Shown in pieces: positions 47,337-59,400 of a DNA stretch of 64,000 nt. The notes under the pieces were generated by a model that saw only the letters and a program-made list of their open reading frames with translations, did no database searches and had not been told where the DNA came from. Position 1 is the stretch's first letter. Each line of letters begins with the position of its first letter. A program made the position numbers and the translations under genes. The DNA comes from Lumbricus terrestris (lineage: Eukaryota > Annelida > Clitellata > Crassiclitellata > Lumbricidae), in assembly GCA_949752735.1 (NCBI GenBank), contig OX457039.1:44660786-44724785 (forward strand), in the 5' to 3' direction.

Positions 47337-48579
47337 ATCACTGTTCTCTTCCATAGCCAACTCACACTGATAGATGAAATAAAACCGAAAGCTTGCCTTA
47401 TATCAATTCTTTTCTCTTTTCTTAAACTTGATACCTTACCTGTTTGTGTTAACTAGGCATAGCAGGGATGTTTTTTAAGGAATTTTTAGAACTGCACAAC
47501 TACTGCTTTTCCTTCCCATCCTTCATGGCAAATTACTTCCAATTGGAGGACAATGGCCATTTTTGCTAGTTTTAACTGTACAAAACTGCTTCTTCAACTG
47601 CACAAATCCATTTAGAACTGCACATTTTGTGTACAACTGCACGTTAAAAAAAACCTGAGGCATAGGTAAGCAATTGTGATTGTACTGATTCTTACATATG
47701 TTCATTGTACTTGCTGCATTTGATTGCATTGTTTACTAGTACTACTTGCCATGAGTTTATTTTTATCACTTTATGATTATTTCTGGAAATTACACAGTTC
47801 ATCTCTGAACAATTAATCCTTTCTGTTTCTGCAACTAAATTATTTCACGTGTGTCCATTATCAAGCAACCTGAACCAAATAGATGTGGAGCTGTTATATA
47901 GACAGGGTTATACTATACTGGCGAAGCTTTGGCCAGAAAATCGTCCTCACTTGTATTAGGCATAAGATTATTTATTAGTAGATGCCACTCAGGGATGAGT
48001 TTTGAATTAGAGACTGGCGCCAAAGCAGTTGATCGACCATGGTTAATTTCCAAATCATCTCTCCGGCATCAGATTTATGTATTTCAGTAACTGTTTAGTG
48101 TTTAGAGTTACACAGCTTCTTACTGATTCTCTGCCTGTAGTTTTTTGTGTGTAAAATGTCCAAAGCTGTAAGCTGCTAAATGCTGGATTTTGCTTATATA
48201 AACACAGCAGCTATGTATTTAGAAGCAGCAATTTAGAGCGCAGGTCTGTCCTGTCACTATCATTGACTGAGCTTTGGAGAAACAAAATTGAACCGACTGT
48301 AGACCGGCCGTTGTTATGACATCTTTGCCTTTGATGGATACAACGAAATTGTTTCCAGGTTGAAATCATGACAGCTGATGTTTATCCGTTATATGGATTT
48401 CTGTCAAAAGATGATGTGCGCTTTTTTCGATTATGTTGTCGTTTGCTTAAACGCAGTGCACGCAGATCATTGCCAGACTTGCAAGGGATGGGTAGGAGGG
48501 GTGGGGGGTGGGAGGGGTGAATCGGACAGACGGGGGTCGGAGAAACTGTTGGGATTGCTGTGATGCAGGTGCATTTAAC
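47337..48579. other. Stretch with no recognised gene
   Basis: Unique T-rich sequence. 48300-48580 becomes CpG-richer, with a G-rich run at 48489-48515 and TGACAGCTG at 48369-48377 (a Meis/TGIF-like word). Confidence 0.45.
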
Positions 48580-49380
48580 CCCTGAGAACCGGGCTCTCTT
48601 GTTCGGTAATTTGGGATTCATCAAGTCGAAGGTACAGCACTTCAAAGTCGTCGTCGTCGTCGTCCTGCGATTGTAAATTATGATCAGGCCATATCGCTCG
48701 GACGACGACGACGATGATGACGGCGACGGACGCAGTCACGGGATTAATTAGAGATGCCGGCAATTATGGAGAGGGCCACCACCATGCCAGTGGCGTTAGG
48801 ATCCGTTAGGAAGACGTCAGCCGGTTGACAGCGTTTCCAATGCTAATGCCGCCATTAGTATGCATAGATGTGGAAATAGGACCCTAACCTCATTTGCACT
48901 AATGTATATCTGAATTGTAGCAATGAGCGCCGATGAAAAGGACCAATAATACGTTTTTGAACCCGATATGAGATGCTGCTCTTTGAAAAGCCCGAGATGA
49001 CAGACGGTCAAATGGCCATCATGGCCGTCATTTCCGAGCTTATTTCTTCATTTCCTCCTGATTGCACTTTGCATTTGAGAAACAAGATTTGACCCGCGGT
49101 GCCAGCCGCCGTACGACGGGTTTCTTTCCTCCAGATGTAGTCGCCGCTGACGACCGATTCTTGTTAGTTTAATTCATATTTTCGTCGCGAATTTGCATCT
49201 CTGCAGTCGTCCAGATGCGTCGTTCGGTCTGTTGTGGCAAATTGTGGTTTCGACTTCGGATGACGTCGTTGCCTCATTTCGGATGCAGTGCTAATCTTCG
49301 CCACGACGATATTAGTATTCATGCTTCTTGCAGCTTTTAATGGTGCACAGCAGTTGTGACATCTGAAATACATACACGGA
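48580..49380. other. CpG-rich, low-repeat block, possible enhancer region
   Basis: Contains (CGT)n near 48648-48663 and (ACG/ATG)n near 48700-48722. Then comes complex sequence with many homeodomain-, octamer- and Meis-like words, such as GGATTAATTAGAG, GCCATTAGTATGCAT, CTCATTTGCACTAATG and GGTTGACAG. Frames on the minus strand are unremarkable. It reads like a developmental enhancer cluster; this is inference from word content. Confidence 0.4.
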
Positions 49381-49431
49381 TTATATGCTGATGATCTGAG
49401 GAAGGGAGATTTCTGAGGAAAAGAGCTTCGA

Positions 49432-49659
49432 CAAAGCTATTATTAGGACGAGTCAGGAATTTATTTTGCACTTTGCTTCAGTTGTTGAAATTTGTTTGTG
49501 AAGTCAAGGATGCTATGGTGGTTTTAAAATAATTTTCAGCATTTAATAGCAAAGCTATTATTAGGACGAGTCAAGAATTTATTTTGCACTTTGCATCAGT
49601 TGTTGAAATTTGTTTGTGAAGTCAAGGATGGTGGTTTTAAAATAATTTTCAGCATTTAT
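49432..49659. repeat. 118-bp tandem duplication
   Basis: The segment starting CAAAGCTATTATTAGGACGA and ending TTTTCAGCATTTA occurs twice (from 49432 and from 49550). There are two substitutions and a 5-base deletion in the second copy, near 49630. Confidence 0.93.
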
Positions 49660-51690
49660 TCCAGATCATGCTAGTTTCTTTAGCATGCATTAAATCAAGG
49701 AATGTTGATGTGAAATTGATGTGAAATCATAACTGGTGTGACAATTTGTGAGTATGAATGTGTGAGTGTTAATGGTAGAAGCAGGTCACAGAGAGTGATA
49801 TTTTTGAATACATCCTTTTTGTTGCATTACTACGTAATGCTCCTAGAAAGTATGTTTAATGTTTAATCCAACCTGATGCATGCGAGCGTATATAATGTGC
49901 ATGCAGCTTTACACCTGTGTAACTATGTGTTAGGTTAAAATTTTGAATCAATCTCTTAACTGCTGGCGACATGCGGGATCAATTTATGCGCAACTTGTTT
50001 TGTCGAGGAGGATGATTTCTAACATCTTTATCAGATGTTTCTGAGCATGATATATGCCGCAACAAAAGGGGCAACATATCTGACAGCAATTAAAGGCCGA
50101 TGATGAGACGGAAATGAATCCATATTGGACATGCAGTCCAAGTGGTTAGCTAGACCTTCGTTGGTGAATATGTTCTATTCATTCTTTCCAACCAATGATC
50201 CGACTCATGTATCGATCGATATATGAACAGGTTTTTCTGATTATCAATATACGCTGGGTATAGCTCTAGTAAGTCGAACAGCCTGCTGCAGAATTACAAC
50301 TGATCTACGTTGAAATGCTATGTGCCACTAAGTACACGCTGTTCAGCTTTATTAGTCATGCTAACCAGGTGATACAGGGTAAGATGTACAACACTATAAC
50401 GTTCTGTTGAAATAACTGATCATTTATATGGAGTTCACTTTGTGCCGTCGTTTCTTTGAACCTTTGCGACTGCCATGGTCAACCTTCTCCATGTATTGCG
50501 AATATGTGGAGAAGGTTGTCTATCAGTTCCTCCAAGTTTATATGGAGTTGGTTATACCATTTATGGTGCATTGTTCGAAACTTATCTGCAATTTGTGCAT
50601 AACAGGTAGTAATTTTATATTCGGTCACACATTTGCCTTTAGTTCTTTCCGAACAATGGCATGTGTACCAAATCTGTCTATGAGGACTTGAGCAAAGTTG
50701 ATTAATTGAAATTCAATGAAAAAGTTAAAAGTATTATTTGCTACTAGATGTCTCATGGCCTTCTAAGATGTTAAAACAAATTGTGTCACGATTTGAAATG
50801 AAACACAACTTGGGATTTTAAATTCTTGAAAATCAGTAGATTTTGGATGTTGTTTTCTTGTTGTTTAAGGGCAGCTGTTGTAGAGTCATTTACTTTATGT
50901 GGTATAGTGCAAGAACCCTTTAGGCGAGATACTGTTTATGCGCTTCATCTTTGGTTTGAGAATGGGTTGAATGCTTGAAGTTACTATTCCAGCATAAATC
51001 ACTTACAACAGCCTGCTTCAGAACATGTGTGGTCACTGCTCAGTGGTCACTCAATGTTTTTCTTCATTCCTATTCAAGTTGTGGTGTCCGTTATTAGGAA
51101 ATCCTCCACTTTTGCTTTTCGTCATTCGGTTGTGAAGATGGTAGAGCATTTGGTGGTGCAGTATTCCAGGGGATGGTTTGAAAAATAATATTGTTAATTA
51201 TAATGATAATAATAAAAATAATAATATTTGTTTGTTGATTCTCACTGACAAGTATGCAGTAAACATGATACAGTGGTAACAGCTGATGACAAGTTTAGCA
51301 GGAGTCGAATTTAACCGTAGGGCAGTCTGCAAAGCACCCATCTGTCATGTTGAGGAGTACAAAGCTTTGAGGTATTCTGAAAGGCACCATTAATAATATT
51401 TCGTCATTCTAGCCACTGCTGCATCCATGAGTTCCCCATTTCTGTGGGCTTCTAGCTCTTTCTCAAAGTTGAGGTTGATGAGTCTGTTGTGCAGCAATCT
51501 TGTTCATGTAAGGTCCATGGACCAGGATGATGAAGAGAGGAAGCTGGCTACAGATGAGAAATAGTTTCATCATTTAGAATTTTAGTTGGCCTTGTGTGGA
51601 ACGTTGCTGCTGGGCTTCAGGTGTTGACAGCGCATCTAGTTTTTCCTCTTACATGTAGTAAGTACAGTAGAGAGACGTTTGAGTTCATTT
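49660..51690. other. Long stretch with no recognised gene
   Basis: An 87-codon plus frame (50428-50691) has no domain. 51190-51230 is an AATAATAAT run. No splice-bounded exon identified. Confidence 0.5.
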
Positions 51691-52534
51691 GTGGCTCCTC
51701 CAAGATCATCCTTGTGGATATGTGGCTCCTCCATGATCATCACTGTGAATATGTGGCTCCTCCAAGATCATTCCTGTGGATATGTGGCTCCTCCATGATC
51801 ATCCCTGTGGATATGTGGCTCCTCTATGATCATCCCTGTGGATATGTGGCTCCTCTATGATCATCCCTGTGGATATGTGGCTCCCCCATGATCATCCCTG
51901 TGGATATATGGCTCCTCCATGATCATCCCTGTGGATATGTGGCTCCTCTATGATCATCCCTGTGGATATGTGGCTCCTCTATGATCATCCCTGTGGATAT
52001 GTGGCTCCTCCATGATCATCTCTGTGGATATATGGCTCCTCCATGATCATCCCTGTGGATATGTGGCTCCTCTATGATCATCCCTGTGGATATGTGGCTC
52101 CTCCAAGATCATCCCTGTGTATATGTGGCTCCTCCATGATCATCCCTGAGTATATGTGGCTCCTCCATGATCATCCCTGTGGATATGTGGCTCCTCTATG
52201 ATCATCCCTGTGGATATGTGGCTCCTCCATGATCATCCCTGTGTATATGTGGCTCCTCCATGATCATCCCTGTGGATATGTGGCTCCTCTATGATCATCC
52301 CTGTGGATATGTGGCTCCTCTATGATCATCCCTGTGGATATGTGGCTCCTCCATGATCATCCCTGTGGATATATGGCTCCTCCATGATCATCCCTGGGAT
52401 ATGTGGCTCCTCCATGATCATCCCTGTGAATATGTGGCTCCTCCATGATCATCCCTGTGGATATGTGGCTCCTCCATGATCATCCCTGTGGATATGTGGC
52501 TCCTCCATGATCATCCCTGTGGATATGTGGCTCC
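51691..52534. repeat. 31-bp minisatellite, about 27 copies
   Basis: The unit is GTGGCTCCTCCATGATCATC plus CCTGTGGATAT. Most copies are 31 bases, and almost every copy carries the palindrome TGATCA. Copies differ mainly at CTCCATG / CTCTATG / CTCCAAG and GTGGATAT / GTGTATAT / GTGAATAT. There are no unique spacers, so it is not a CRISPR. A 31-base period is not a multiple of three, so the open frames across it are incidental. Confidence 0.97.
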
Positions 52535-52591
52535 TCATCTCTGTGGCTGTGTGTTTGTAGAAGATCGATTTGTTGCTTAGGTCTCTCTCCT

Positions 52592-53100
52592 GTTCCCTCA
52601 GATCGAAGAAGTTATTTGGACGCACTTTTTGAACGGACTGCAGTGGACTCCACTTCTGTTGGAATCGCTTGAACGACTTGACTCCTCGTTCAGGTTCAGT
52701 GGAGGAGAAGGAGGAGGATCCAAGGTTGGCATCGGATATATACAGAGAGGACAACTTCCAGCATGTGTTGTCTGCAAGTGATCCAGATGAGATCAATCTG
52801 ATCCAAGTCTTTCTTGATCAAAGTACAAACCCCCCTCCTGACTGCAATTCTGTTTTGGAGGCAGTTGAGTCATGGAAGACTTGGTCTGGAATGTGACTCC
52901 ACGGAGACCATTCATCAACTAGTTTCAGGCATGTCGTCCTTTACTGGGATGCTGCAGTTCCACCATCAGCAACCGATGGAAATCTCCGGAGGTTTTCTGT
53001 TTCCATTGCCGTGGCTTGTGACAATAATTACGCAAGATTGCCGGACGGCTACGCCAAGGCCACAGAATTTTTATCACGAGTGTGCATCAGAAGTTGATTA
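52592..53100 (+). other. Coding-looking but unassigned sequence, possibly a decayed gene fragment
   Basis: After an acceptor-like CTCCTGTTCCCTCAG (ends 52601), one frame reads IEEVIWTHFLNGLQWTPLLL onward for about 58 codons. A second frame is open at 52669-52896 (DIYREDNFQHVLSASDPDEI and onward). A third is open at about 52920-53095 (FRHVVLYWDAAVPPSATDGN and onward). Amino-acid composition in each is protein-like, and GC content is higher than the neighbourhood. I recognise no domain and cannot choose a frame, so it may be a frameshifted transposon or retrogene remnant or chance. Confidence 0.25.
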
Positions 53101-53769
53101 TCAGCAACAGTGACCCAGAACTGAAGTCTGAAACGTTAGGTGACATGGGAAGTGCATGTGAATAACTATAATGTGCTTCTCTGAGTATTTGAATAGAGTC
53201 ATTCGAGGAATGAGTTATCTGAAAAATGCTTCTAAGTGGAGAAACAAATAGAGGTGCTGGAATGAATCTCATTTATAAATGCCTTCCAAGAACTTTGAGC
53301 ATCAGCCTTGAATATATCGGTAAGGCAGTTAGGCTGGATTAAGCTATATATAGATATTAGATCATACTAATCATGTTTTCCTCTGGATAATAATTGTTTA
53401 TTAGGCTGAGAATGTTAGTGAGAAGGTAATTCTAGATGGTGCTTGCGCTTTGCTGAAAACCTAGGGAAGGCGTCGGAACGAAATCTGAAACTGTTCGCAA
53501 TGAATCAAGTGAATCACTTGCACGGCAGGTACACTGCATGAGCAGGCAGATTACATGCACCAAAGTAGTTCCAGTAGCCCAGGACAAGTCCTCTACCTTG
53601 GTATCCTGGACTGGTTTCCTTCCGAGATGCTGACAGAACATATGGACTTAGCATACTCACACAAGAAGGGCAGGCCTGCTAAAGCTATTGCTCGCTCTTT
53701 TATTCCACCCTTGTTTATTTAACTATAGGTGTTTATACCTATGCCTTCTGAAACCCAGTATACCCAGCA
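53101..53769. other. Stretch with no recognised feature
   Basis: Unique sequence; nothing supported. Confidence 0.5.
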
Positions 53770-53774
53770 TAGAT

Positions 53775-53779
53775 AATAT

Positions 53780-53831
<52 letters not shown>

Positions 53832-53872
53832 ATGCACTGTATATATGCTGTACATTGATGCATATATATATT

Positions 53873-53903
<31 letters not shown>

Positions 53904-53915
53904 ATATATGCAGAA
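53775..53915. repeat. AT-rich microsatellite cluster
   Basis: About 50 bases of TA followed, after TTTGTATGCACTG, by TATATATTTATATA units. Confidence 0.93.
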
Positions 53916-54830
53916 TGAAAAGACTGAAATGCACATCTAATGCCTAATATGATGCATCATATCCTGCAGCACCAGTGCTCCTGAGGTTGAACATCCCTGG
54001 CTCCCATTATGTCATGAGATAATGAAATACACGGCACATATGGGCTTCCGGCATTTAGTTTATTCTTTGCATAATCGTCTTTGCATGTGTTCCTGGGGTG
54101 CTAGCTGCCCTATATAAATAAATATTTACATGACCTTAATGGAGCCTGCCATCTCATTAGAAAGCTACCTTAAGACAGGCATCGATATGGCAGACTGAAA
54201 TATTAGAAACAGCATGGGACTCCTTAACCTACCCGAATCCACATGTGAGTATAATTATATATACATATATATATATGTGCATGTAAAAACTATTTATTTT
54301 TCGAGTTATGAATAAAGTTCAATACTTATTCAGTGTGTGCATGTATGTACAATGTATCTGTATATATATAATTTTGTTACATGTACAGTCTCACCAGTAA
54401 TGTTATAGTTATTGACAAATTCTGCAGAGGGTGAGTGTGGATTTTTTGATGATCAGAAGGTATTGCTGACAGTGGGCCACAGTTTATGTGTTCAGTTACC
54501 AGACATTTATGTCATTGAGTGTTTTTCGTATTGGTCTTTGTATCGCAGCTTGGTTTTGTGTCACCAGTGTTTGCATTACTAACTTAGAACAAGCCAACTT
54601 CGGTTTTCATATGTGCAGGTGACTGTTGATGGAAGATTTCTTTTATTGATGTCCATATGTGTGCCACTGAGAGGTTGGATGACTGCCCTGTATTGGAATT
54701 GTTGTGGACTTGTGGTATTATTTCTAAGGAGATTCGGTGGCTGTATGTTACAAATGGGTGCTACCCTTATTTGCTGGTGTCTGCTTCCACCAGACATTGC
54801 ATTACAGAGAAGCACAGTACACATTTATGG
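53916..54830. other. Stretch with no recognised gene
   Basis: 54105-54130 (CTGCCCTATATAAATAAATA) resembles a short LINE 3' tail, but nothing upstream supports it. Otherwise unique. Confidence 0.45.
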
Positions 54831-54928
54831 TATATATATATATACACAATGTATAATTATACATCACACACGCACGCACACACATGCACGCACGCACACA
54901 CACACACCCACGCACACATTTATATGCA
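54831..54928. repeat. (TA)n and (CA)n-rich tract
   Basis: TATATATATATACAC followed by CACACGCACGCACACAC-type units. Confidence 0.9.
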
Positions 54929-55376
54929 TGTAGAGCGTAGACAGACATTGGTGAACATATCAGATATATATGCTCATTGTGTTATATTTATTATATACAG
55001 GCAATTGCTATTCAAGCATATGTAGACATCCAATTTTGCACATAAATTCATAATTCATATTTTGCGTGTTTCATACTAATGAGTGTTTCTAATGTATAAT
55101 TTATGTCTTTGAACTTTTCATAATAAGCATGCCTGTATAATGTTATGTGTAGACTTTTGCATTTACCTGTTTGTAATATTTGCATTCATGATGCCTTGTG
55201 TCTGGATAAGTTCTGTTGTTATTGGTTTATTTAATGTAATGAACGAGCAAGCATATGAGCAAATTTATGAGACCGAGCGAGTTAGATTTAAAGAGTGATT
55301 GAGCCTGTGAGAGAGTAATGGATGCAAGGAAGCAGGACTTTGTATTGGTTGGCGAGTTAGATTGAGAGTAAATTTG

Positions 55377-55475
55377 AGCGAGTGAGTGAGTGAGTGAGTG
55401 AGTGAGTGAGGGAGTGAGTGAGTGAGTGAGTGAGTGAGTGAGTGAGTGAGTGAGTGAGTGAGTGAGTGAGTGAGC
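55377..55475. repeat. (GAGT)n microsatellite, about 97 bp
   Basis: GAGT array with one GAGG interruption; flanks at 55260-55376 contain decayed GAG words. Confidence 0.97.
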
Positions 55476-55599
55476 GACTTATTCTGGAGTGAGACTAAGT
55501 GAGTGGCTTGGTATTTAGATATTCTTGTTTGAATGACCATCGCACGGCCTATAAATAACACAGGGTGGTAACATTAGTAACCGACATGAGACTGGGATG

Positions 55600-56150
55600 T
55601 TTATTGGAAGCTCTGCCCGGTGGGAACCCAGTGGGCACGGGTAAATAATTGACCAACCCTGGAACGTTTTCGGCATGACATGATTGGTCTGAATCGATGA
55701 AACCGATCCAGTGTGTCTATCAGGGCGCTTGCCGGCGGTTCCCATTAGCTTCTGTTAACTTGTTTATCTTAACTTTAGAAATTATACTCCGGTCGCTGAT
55801 TAGGACAGCAGCAGCAGATTCCTTTGGCTAAAAAGATAAACGGTAATGAATCTGTGATTCGTTTGGAGAAGGAGGCTGGGAGTCTGGAGGCTGAAGCTGC
55901 TGCGGCTGCTGCTGCTGATAAACTGTTGATCTGTGTGTGTTCTTCGGCTCGGTGTGTTTGTTTCTCGTCCTGATTGGAGGTAAATGTCTGCACTTTCCGA
56001 GTATTCCGATAGCTCTTATGTCGGGTTCATTTGGCGCTTTTCATTTCGCCTCTTTGTCTCGGAATCCTCCGCTTCGTTGTCGCCGTCGTCGTCGGTTTAG
56101 TGGCGGCGGCTGCTCTTCGCGTCGTCTGCCGCTTCAACGGCTCTAGCTGC
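55600..56150. other. CpG-rich, low-repeat block, possible regulatory DNA
   Basis: Complex sequence with TTGTTTATC (Fox-like), AGATAA (GATA-like) and GGTAATGA words around 55755-55850. Two (GCT/CAG) runs follow (55805-55820 and 55895-55917) and then a CpG-rich GCCGTCGTCGTCGG stretch near 56080-56110. Open frames lack domains. Candidate enhancer or promoter. Confidence 0.35.
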
Positions 56151-57037
56151 GTTCGTCTTTGAACCTGCGTGCATTTTCAAGTTTACCTAAGAATCGCTTT
56201 TGAATTTCCATTTGCCATCCTCTACCTGCTCTACAAAACACTTGTACAAGTACATGCTTGATATTTATCCAGGTCTTCAAGCTGTGGCCATTCCATTACC
56301 TGTGAGTAATGAAAAGGCTTGCTAGAAGCTAAAATGTTTGCAGTAAAGAGGTTGTAACCAAATAAAAGGTGCTTCACTTTAAATTTGCGTAAATAGATTG
56401 AATGCGCAGATATTGGGTTGCTTAACATCCAGAACTCACTGCCTATATTGTAGTGAGTAATTAATTACTACAGTTAATTAAAAATGCTCTGAGATACCAC
56501 TGCTTCTTCTCAAGATTGAAACTTTTCGGAGCAGTTTTAAATGGCCCTGCAGGTATGACAATTAATTGAAGACTTGAGGTAACAGTTTTATGTTATGCAA
56601 TATAATTGCAGTGATCACTAATTACCTAATGTGTCCAAAATACATTCATTAAACTATATCATATTTTCACTTTCAATTTTGTTTTTTATGTTGATGACTG
56701 TTATTCAATTATGTTTAGTGTACTATTGAATGTTATTAAATAACCGTCCTAGTTGTATTTAAAAGTGAAACAGCAATCTGACGTTGGGATATTCTTCCCG
56801 CACGTATGTATACATAGGTAGTTATGTGAATACACTGAAGTTTGTTTCTCAAGGGCTTAGCACTATGTACCATGCAGCTGTCAGAACTTGCCCTCAGGGA
56901 ACTTAACTTGGTTTTGCTGGTGATAATAAAAAATCATAGATTTGCAATTTATGAAATTGTTAAGAGAATTTGGTAAGTAGCTGAAACAGAGGATTTGATC
57001 CTCTAGTTGCATAATAATGGTGATAATAGTAATTATA

Positions 57038-57038
<1 letters not shown>
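56151..57038. other. Stretch with no recognised gene
   Basis: Unique AT-rich sequence; nothing supported. Confidence 0.5.
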
Positions 57039-57039
<1 letters not shown>

Positions 57040-57119
<80 letters not shown>

Positions 57120-57169
57120 GTAACATGGTGGTGCATGGTGGTGATGGTCATTGATGGTGATGGTCATGG

Positions 57170-57233
<64 letters not shown>

Positions 57234-57236
57234 AAT
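57040..57236. repeat. Two (GAT)n microsatellites separated by a GGTGAT-rich spacer
   Basis: GAT arrays at 57040-57119 and 57169-57232 with an intervening GGTCATTGATGGTGATGG segment, decaying into GATAGT units to about 57275. Confidence 0.96.
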
Positions 57237-57424
57237 GATAGTGATAGTGATAGTGATAATGATGATGCCAACGATAATGAAAATAATAATAACAATATTG
57301 CAATTGTCATAGGTCTAATGGCAACAGGGGTGATCATCGAAATTATTTTTCCAGAAACAGCTCTAAAAACATCTGACTGTGTTTAAAGTTGTCATCTAAA
57401 TTTTCAGATAATATCTGATAATAT

Positions 57425-57519
57425 GCAAAACTTACTCATGTAATGATGATCTTGCTTCTCAAATACATATTTTATGTTTGAGAAGCAGAATCATCTTCAT
57501 ACTTATGAGTAAGTTTTGC
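57425..57519. ncRNA. 95-nt hairpin, pre-miRNA-like or a tiny MITE
   Basis: The lower stem is 15 perfect pairs (GCAAAACTTACTCAT with ATGAGTAAGTTTTGC). An asymmetric internal loop of about 5 and 9 bases follows. The upper stem is about 19 pairs (GATGATCTTGCTTCTCAAA against TTTGAGAAGCAGAATCATC, with one mismatch and one wobble), and the loop is about 14 bases. Length and shape suit a microRNA precursor, but I recognise no known miRNA. An unusually perfect basal stem also fits a miniature inverted-repeat element. No target duplication is apparent. Confidence 0.35.
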
Positions 57520-59260
57520 AGCTTGCCCAATGCATCCATGCGATTCGACAAGAAATGCTGTTGTAGTAAATTGAAACCAGTGCTGCCATGGTTGCTATCT
57601 GCATAGACAGAATTAGTGCGGGATGTGCAGTTATAAATAATATTAAATATCCGACAAGTAATTAGGGTGGGAGTGTTGTATAATTGCTATTCTGTCTGGT
57701 GTTTCAACTTCTCACATACGGGTGCAGTATATATATTAATGAATAATTGTTTAAACCGGCTAATTACTTATTTTGAAAGAGGCTTTGTGCAACAGTTAAG
57801 CTGTGACATTTAACTCCCAGAATTAAGTACTAGCAATGCAAATTGAAACTGCCGTGCTCCATGCACATAGTTTTTTTAGTTTCAAAACAGATCTTAGCAT
57901 CAAATAAGCGAGAATTTATGCCCATTAAACCTTTGTAATGTTATTCAATTTCATATAATGCTAGATGGCTGTGCTATCTAAATTTGTGGAGTACCCCTAG
58001 GAATGCGTCGAGTATCTGGTTCTCTGTGTTGTGAAATGTTACTGGTCATCTGTATTGCTTTTGTTGTGAGTATAGCCAGCAGCTTTTTGTGTTCTAATAA
58101 CGGATATTTTGATTGGAAACCCCACATCCACAAGCTTTGCGCCCATCCAAGTATTGTATGCATCTCTGTTGAGGCTATGAGTTCAGGCCAGACTGGCTCT
58201 ATTATTTATTATCTTCTCCTCAGTGTAGTAATTGAGAACTGATGACTCTTTTGGGGAGGCTGCCTGCCACCTAACACTTAATTAATAGTAGAATTATAAA
58301 GTCTAATGCTTGATGATAATGGTAACATATTTTGATGATATATTAGAGCCTCATAAAATATGTTAATTAAATTCCTCAGGGAAATTGTCCCCTATGCCAG
58401 TGACTCATCATGAGGCAGCTGCAGGCTTCTAGCCAACAATTTGACCCACCCAATCCGCTAATTAACTGTAAAACTGCTCCTTTATCTTATCTAGACACCA
58501 TGTAGTATTCCATTTTGTTTGACTTTACTGCTAATTGCTTCCTCCAAGTCATCTGGAAAACTACTATTATTAGCACCATGGAAGTCTTCTCTCTACCTCG
58601 AGTCAGTGAATTACAGTAGCTAAATGCTGTGTTTTATTCACTTGAAATATCACCAAAAATGTTAAGCAGTTCAGGATTACCCGCTGCCAGAGTGCTTGTT
58701 ACACACAAAAGGCCATTAATTTGCTGCACCTTGAGCCCGAATAACATTCTTGACTGTGTGGCTTTATCAGAGTGGCTAATCCAAAGCAAATCTGGAATAC
58801 ATCTTCCATTTGGTTTTATGCATCCAGTTGCCTCATATATAAAAGTGAAAACTCATCTAATTATGCTTGATTCACCACGTGCAGCTTTCAAAGTTTTCAG
58901 ATGAGGGAAGAGTACATGTACGTGATGCATTGGCTAGACATTAGAATTAAAATAAAGGTCTCTGCGCTTGTCTGCTTATCACATTTCACATTTCAATGAC
59001 AACAACAGACCTACTTGAATTGCTGATACTGAGTTATTTTGGAGAATGAACTTGAATAACTCACAGAAGTTTAGGTTAATGGTTACACTCTAGCATGAAA
59101 AGTGCAAGGACTCTGGTTCACTTCCCACCACCCTCCCCCCAAAGGTTGACTCAGCCTTCCATTCGGCAGTTGGCTTTAGTAAAACGAGCAGTTGGATGTG
59201 AAGGTTGCCTTGCTTGCTTTGAAACAGTTAAATTCTATTCCTGTAATATCTTTCGATCGT
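57520..59260. other. Long stretch with no recognised gene
   Basis: 58380-58520 and 58590-58900 are complex low-repeat segments with TGACTCATCATG and GCTAATTAACTG words, possibly regulatory. The frame 58003-58242 begins with a hydrophobic stretch but has no support as a gene, and the frame 58629-58904 is unrecognised. Confidence 0.45.
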
Positions 59261-59263
59261 CTG

Positions 59264-59400
59264 TTCATACTGTGAATTGTATTCATAATGTGAATTGTAT
59301 TCACACTGTTAATTGTATTCATACTGGGAATTGTATTCATACTGTGAATTGTATTCATACTGGGAATTGTATTCATACTGTGAATTGTATTCATACTGCA
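59264..59400. repeat. 18-bp minisatellite, about seven to eight copies
   Basis: The unit TTCATACTGTGAATTGTA varies at CTGTG / CTGGG / CTGTT / ATGTG. Since 18 is a multiple of three, the frame across it repeats His-Thr-Val-Asn-Cys-Ile; there is no other sign of a gene. Confidence 0.95.

Noticed and set aside
51691..52534. Regularly spaced 31-bp repeats considered as a CRISPR array
   Set aside because: The repeats are directly head to tail without unique spacers, and the window is animal DNA with no cas genes.
54100..54132. CTGCCCTATATAAATAAATA considered as a LINE tail
   Set aside because: No coding remnant or hairpin upstream; the word is too short to call.
58003..58242. Plus frame beginning with a hydrophobic, signal-peptide-like stretch
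   Set aside because: No downstream domain, no splice context, and AT-rich DNA often gives hydrophobic chance frames.
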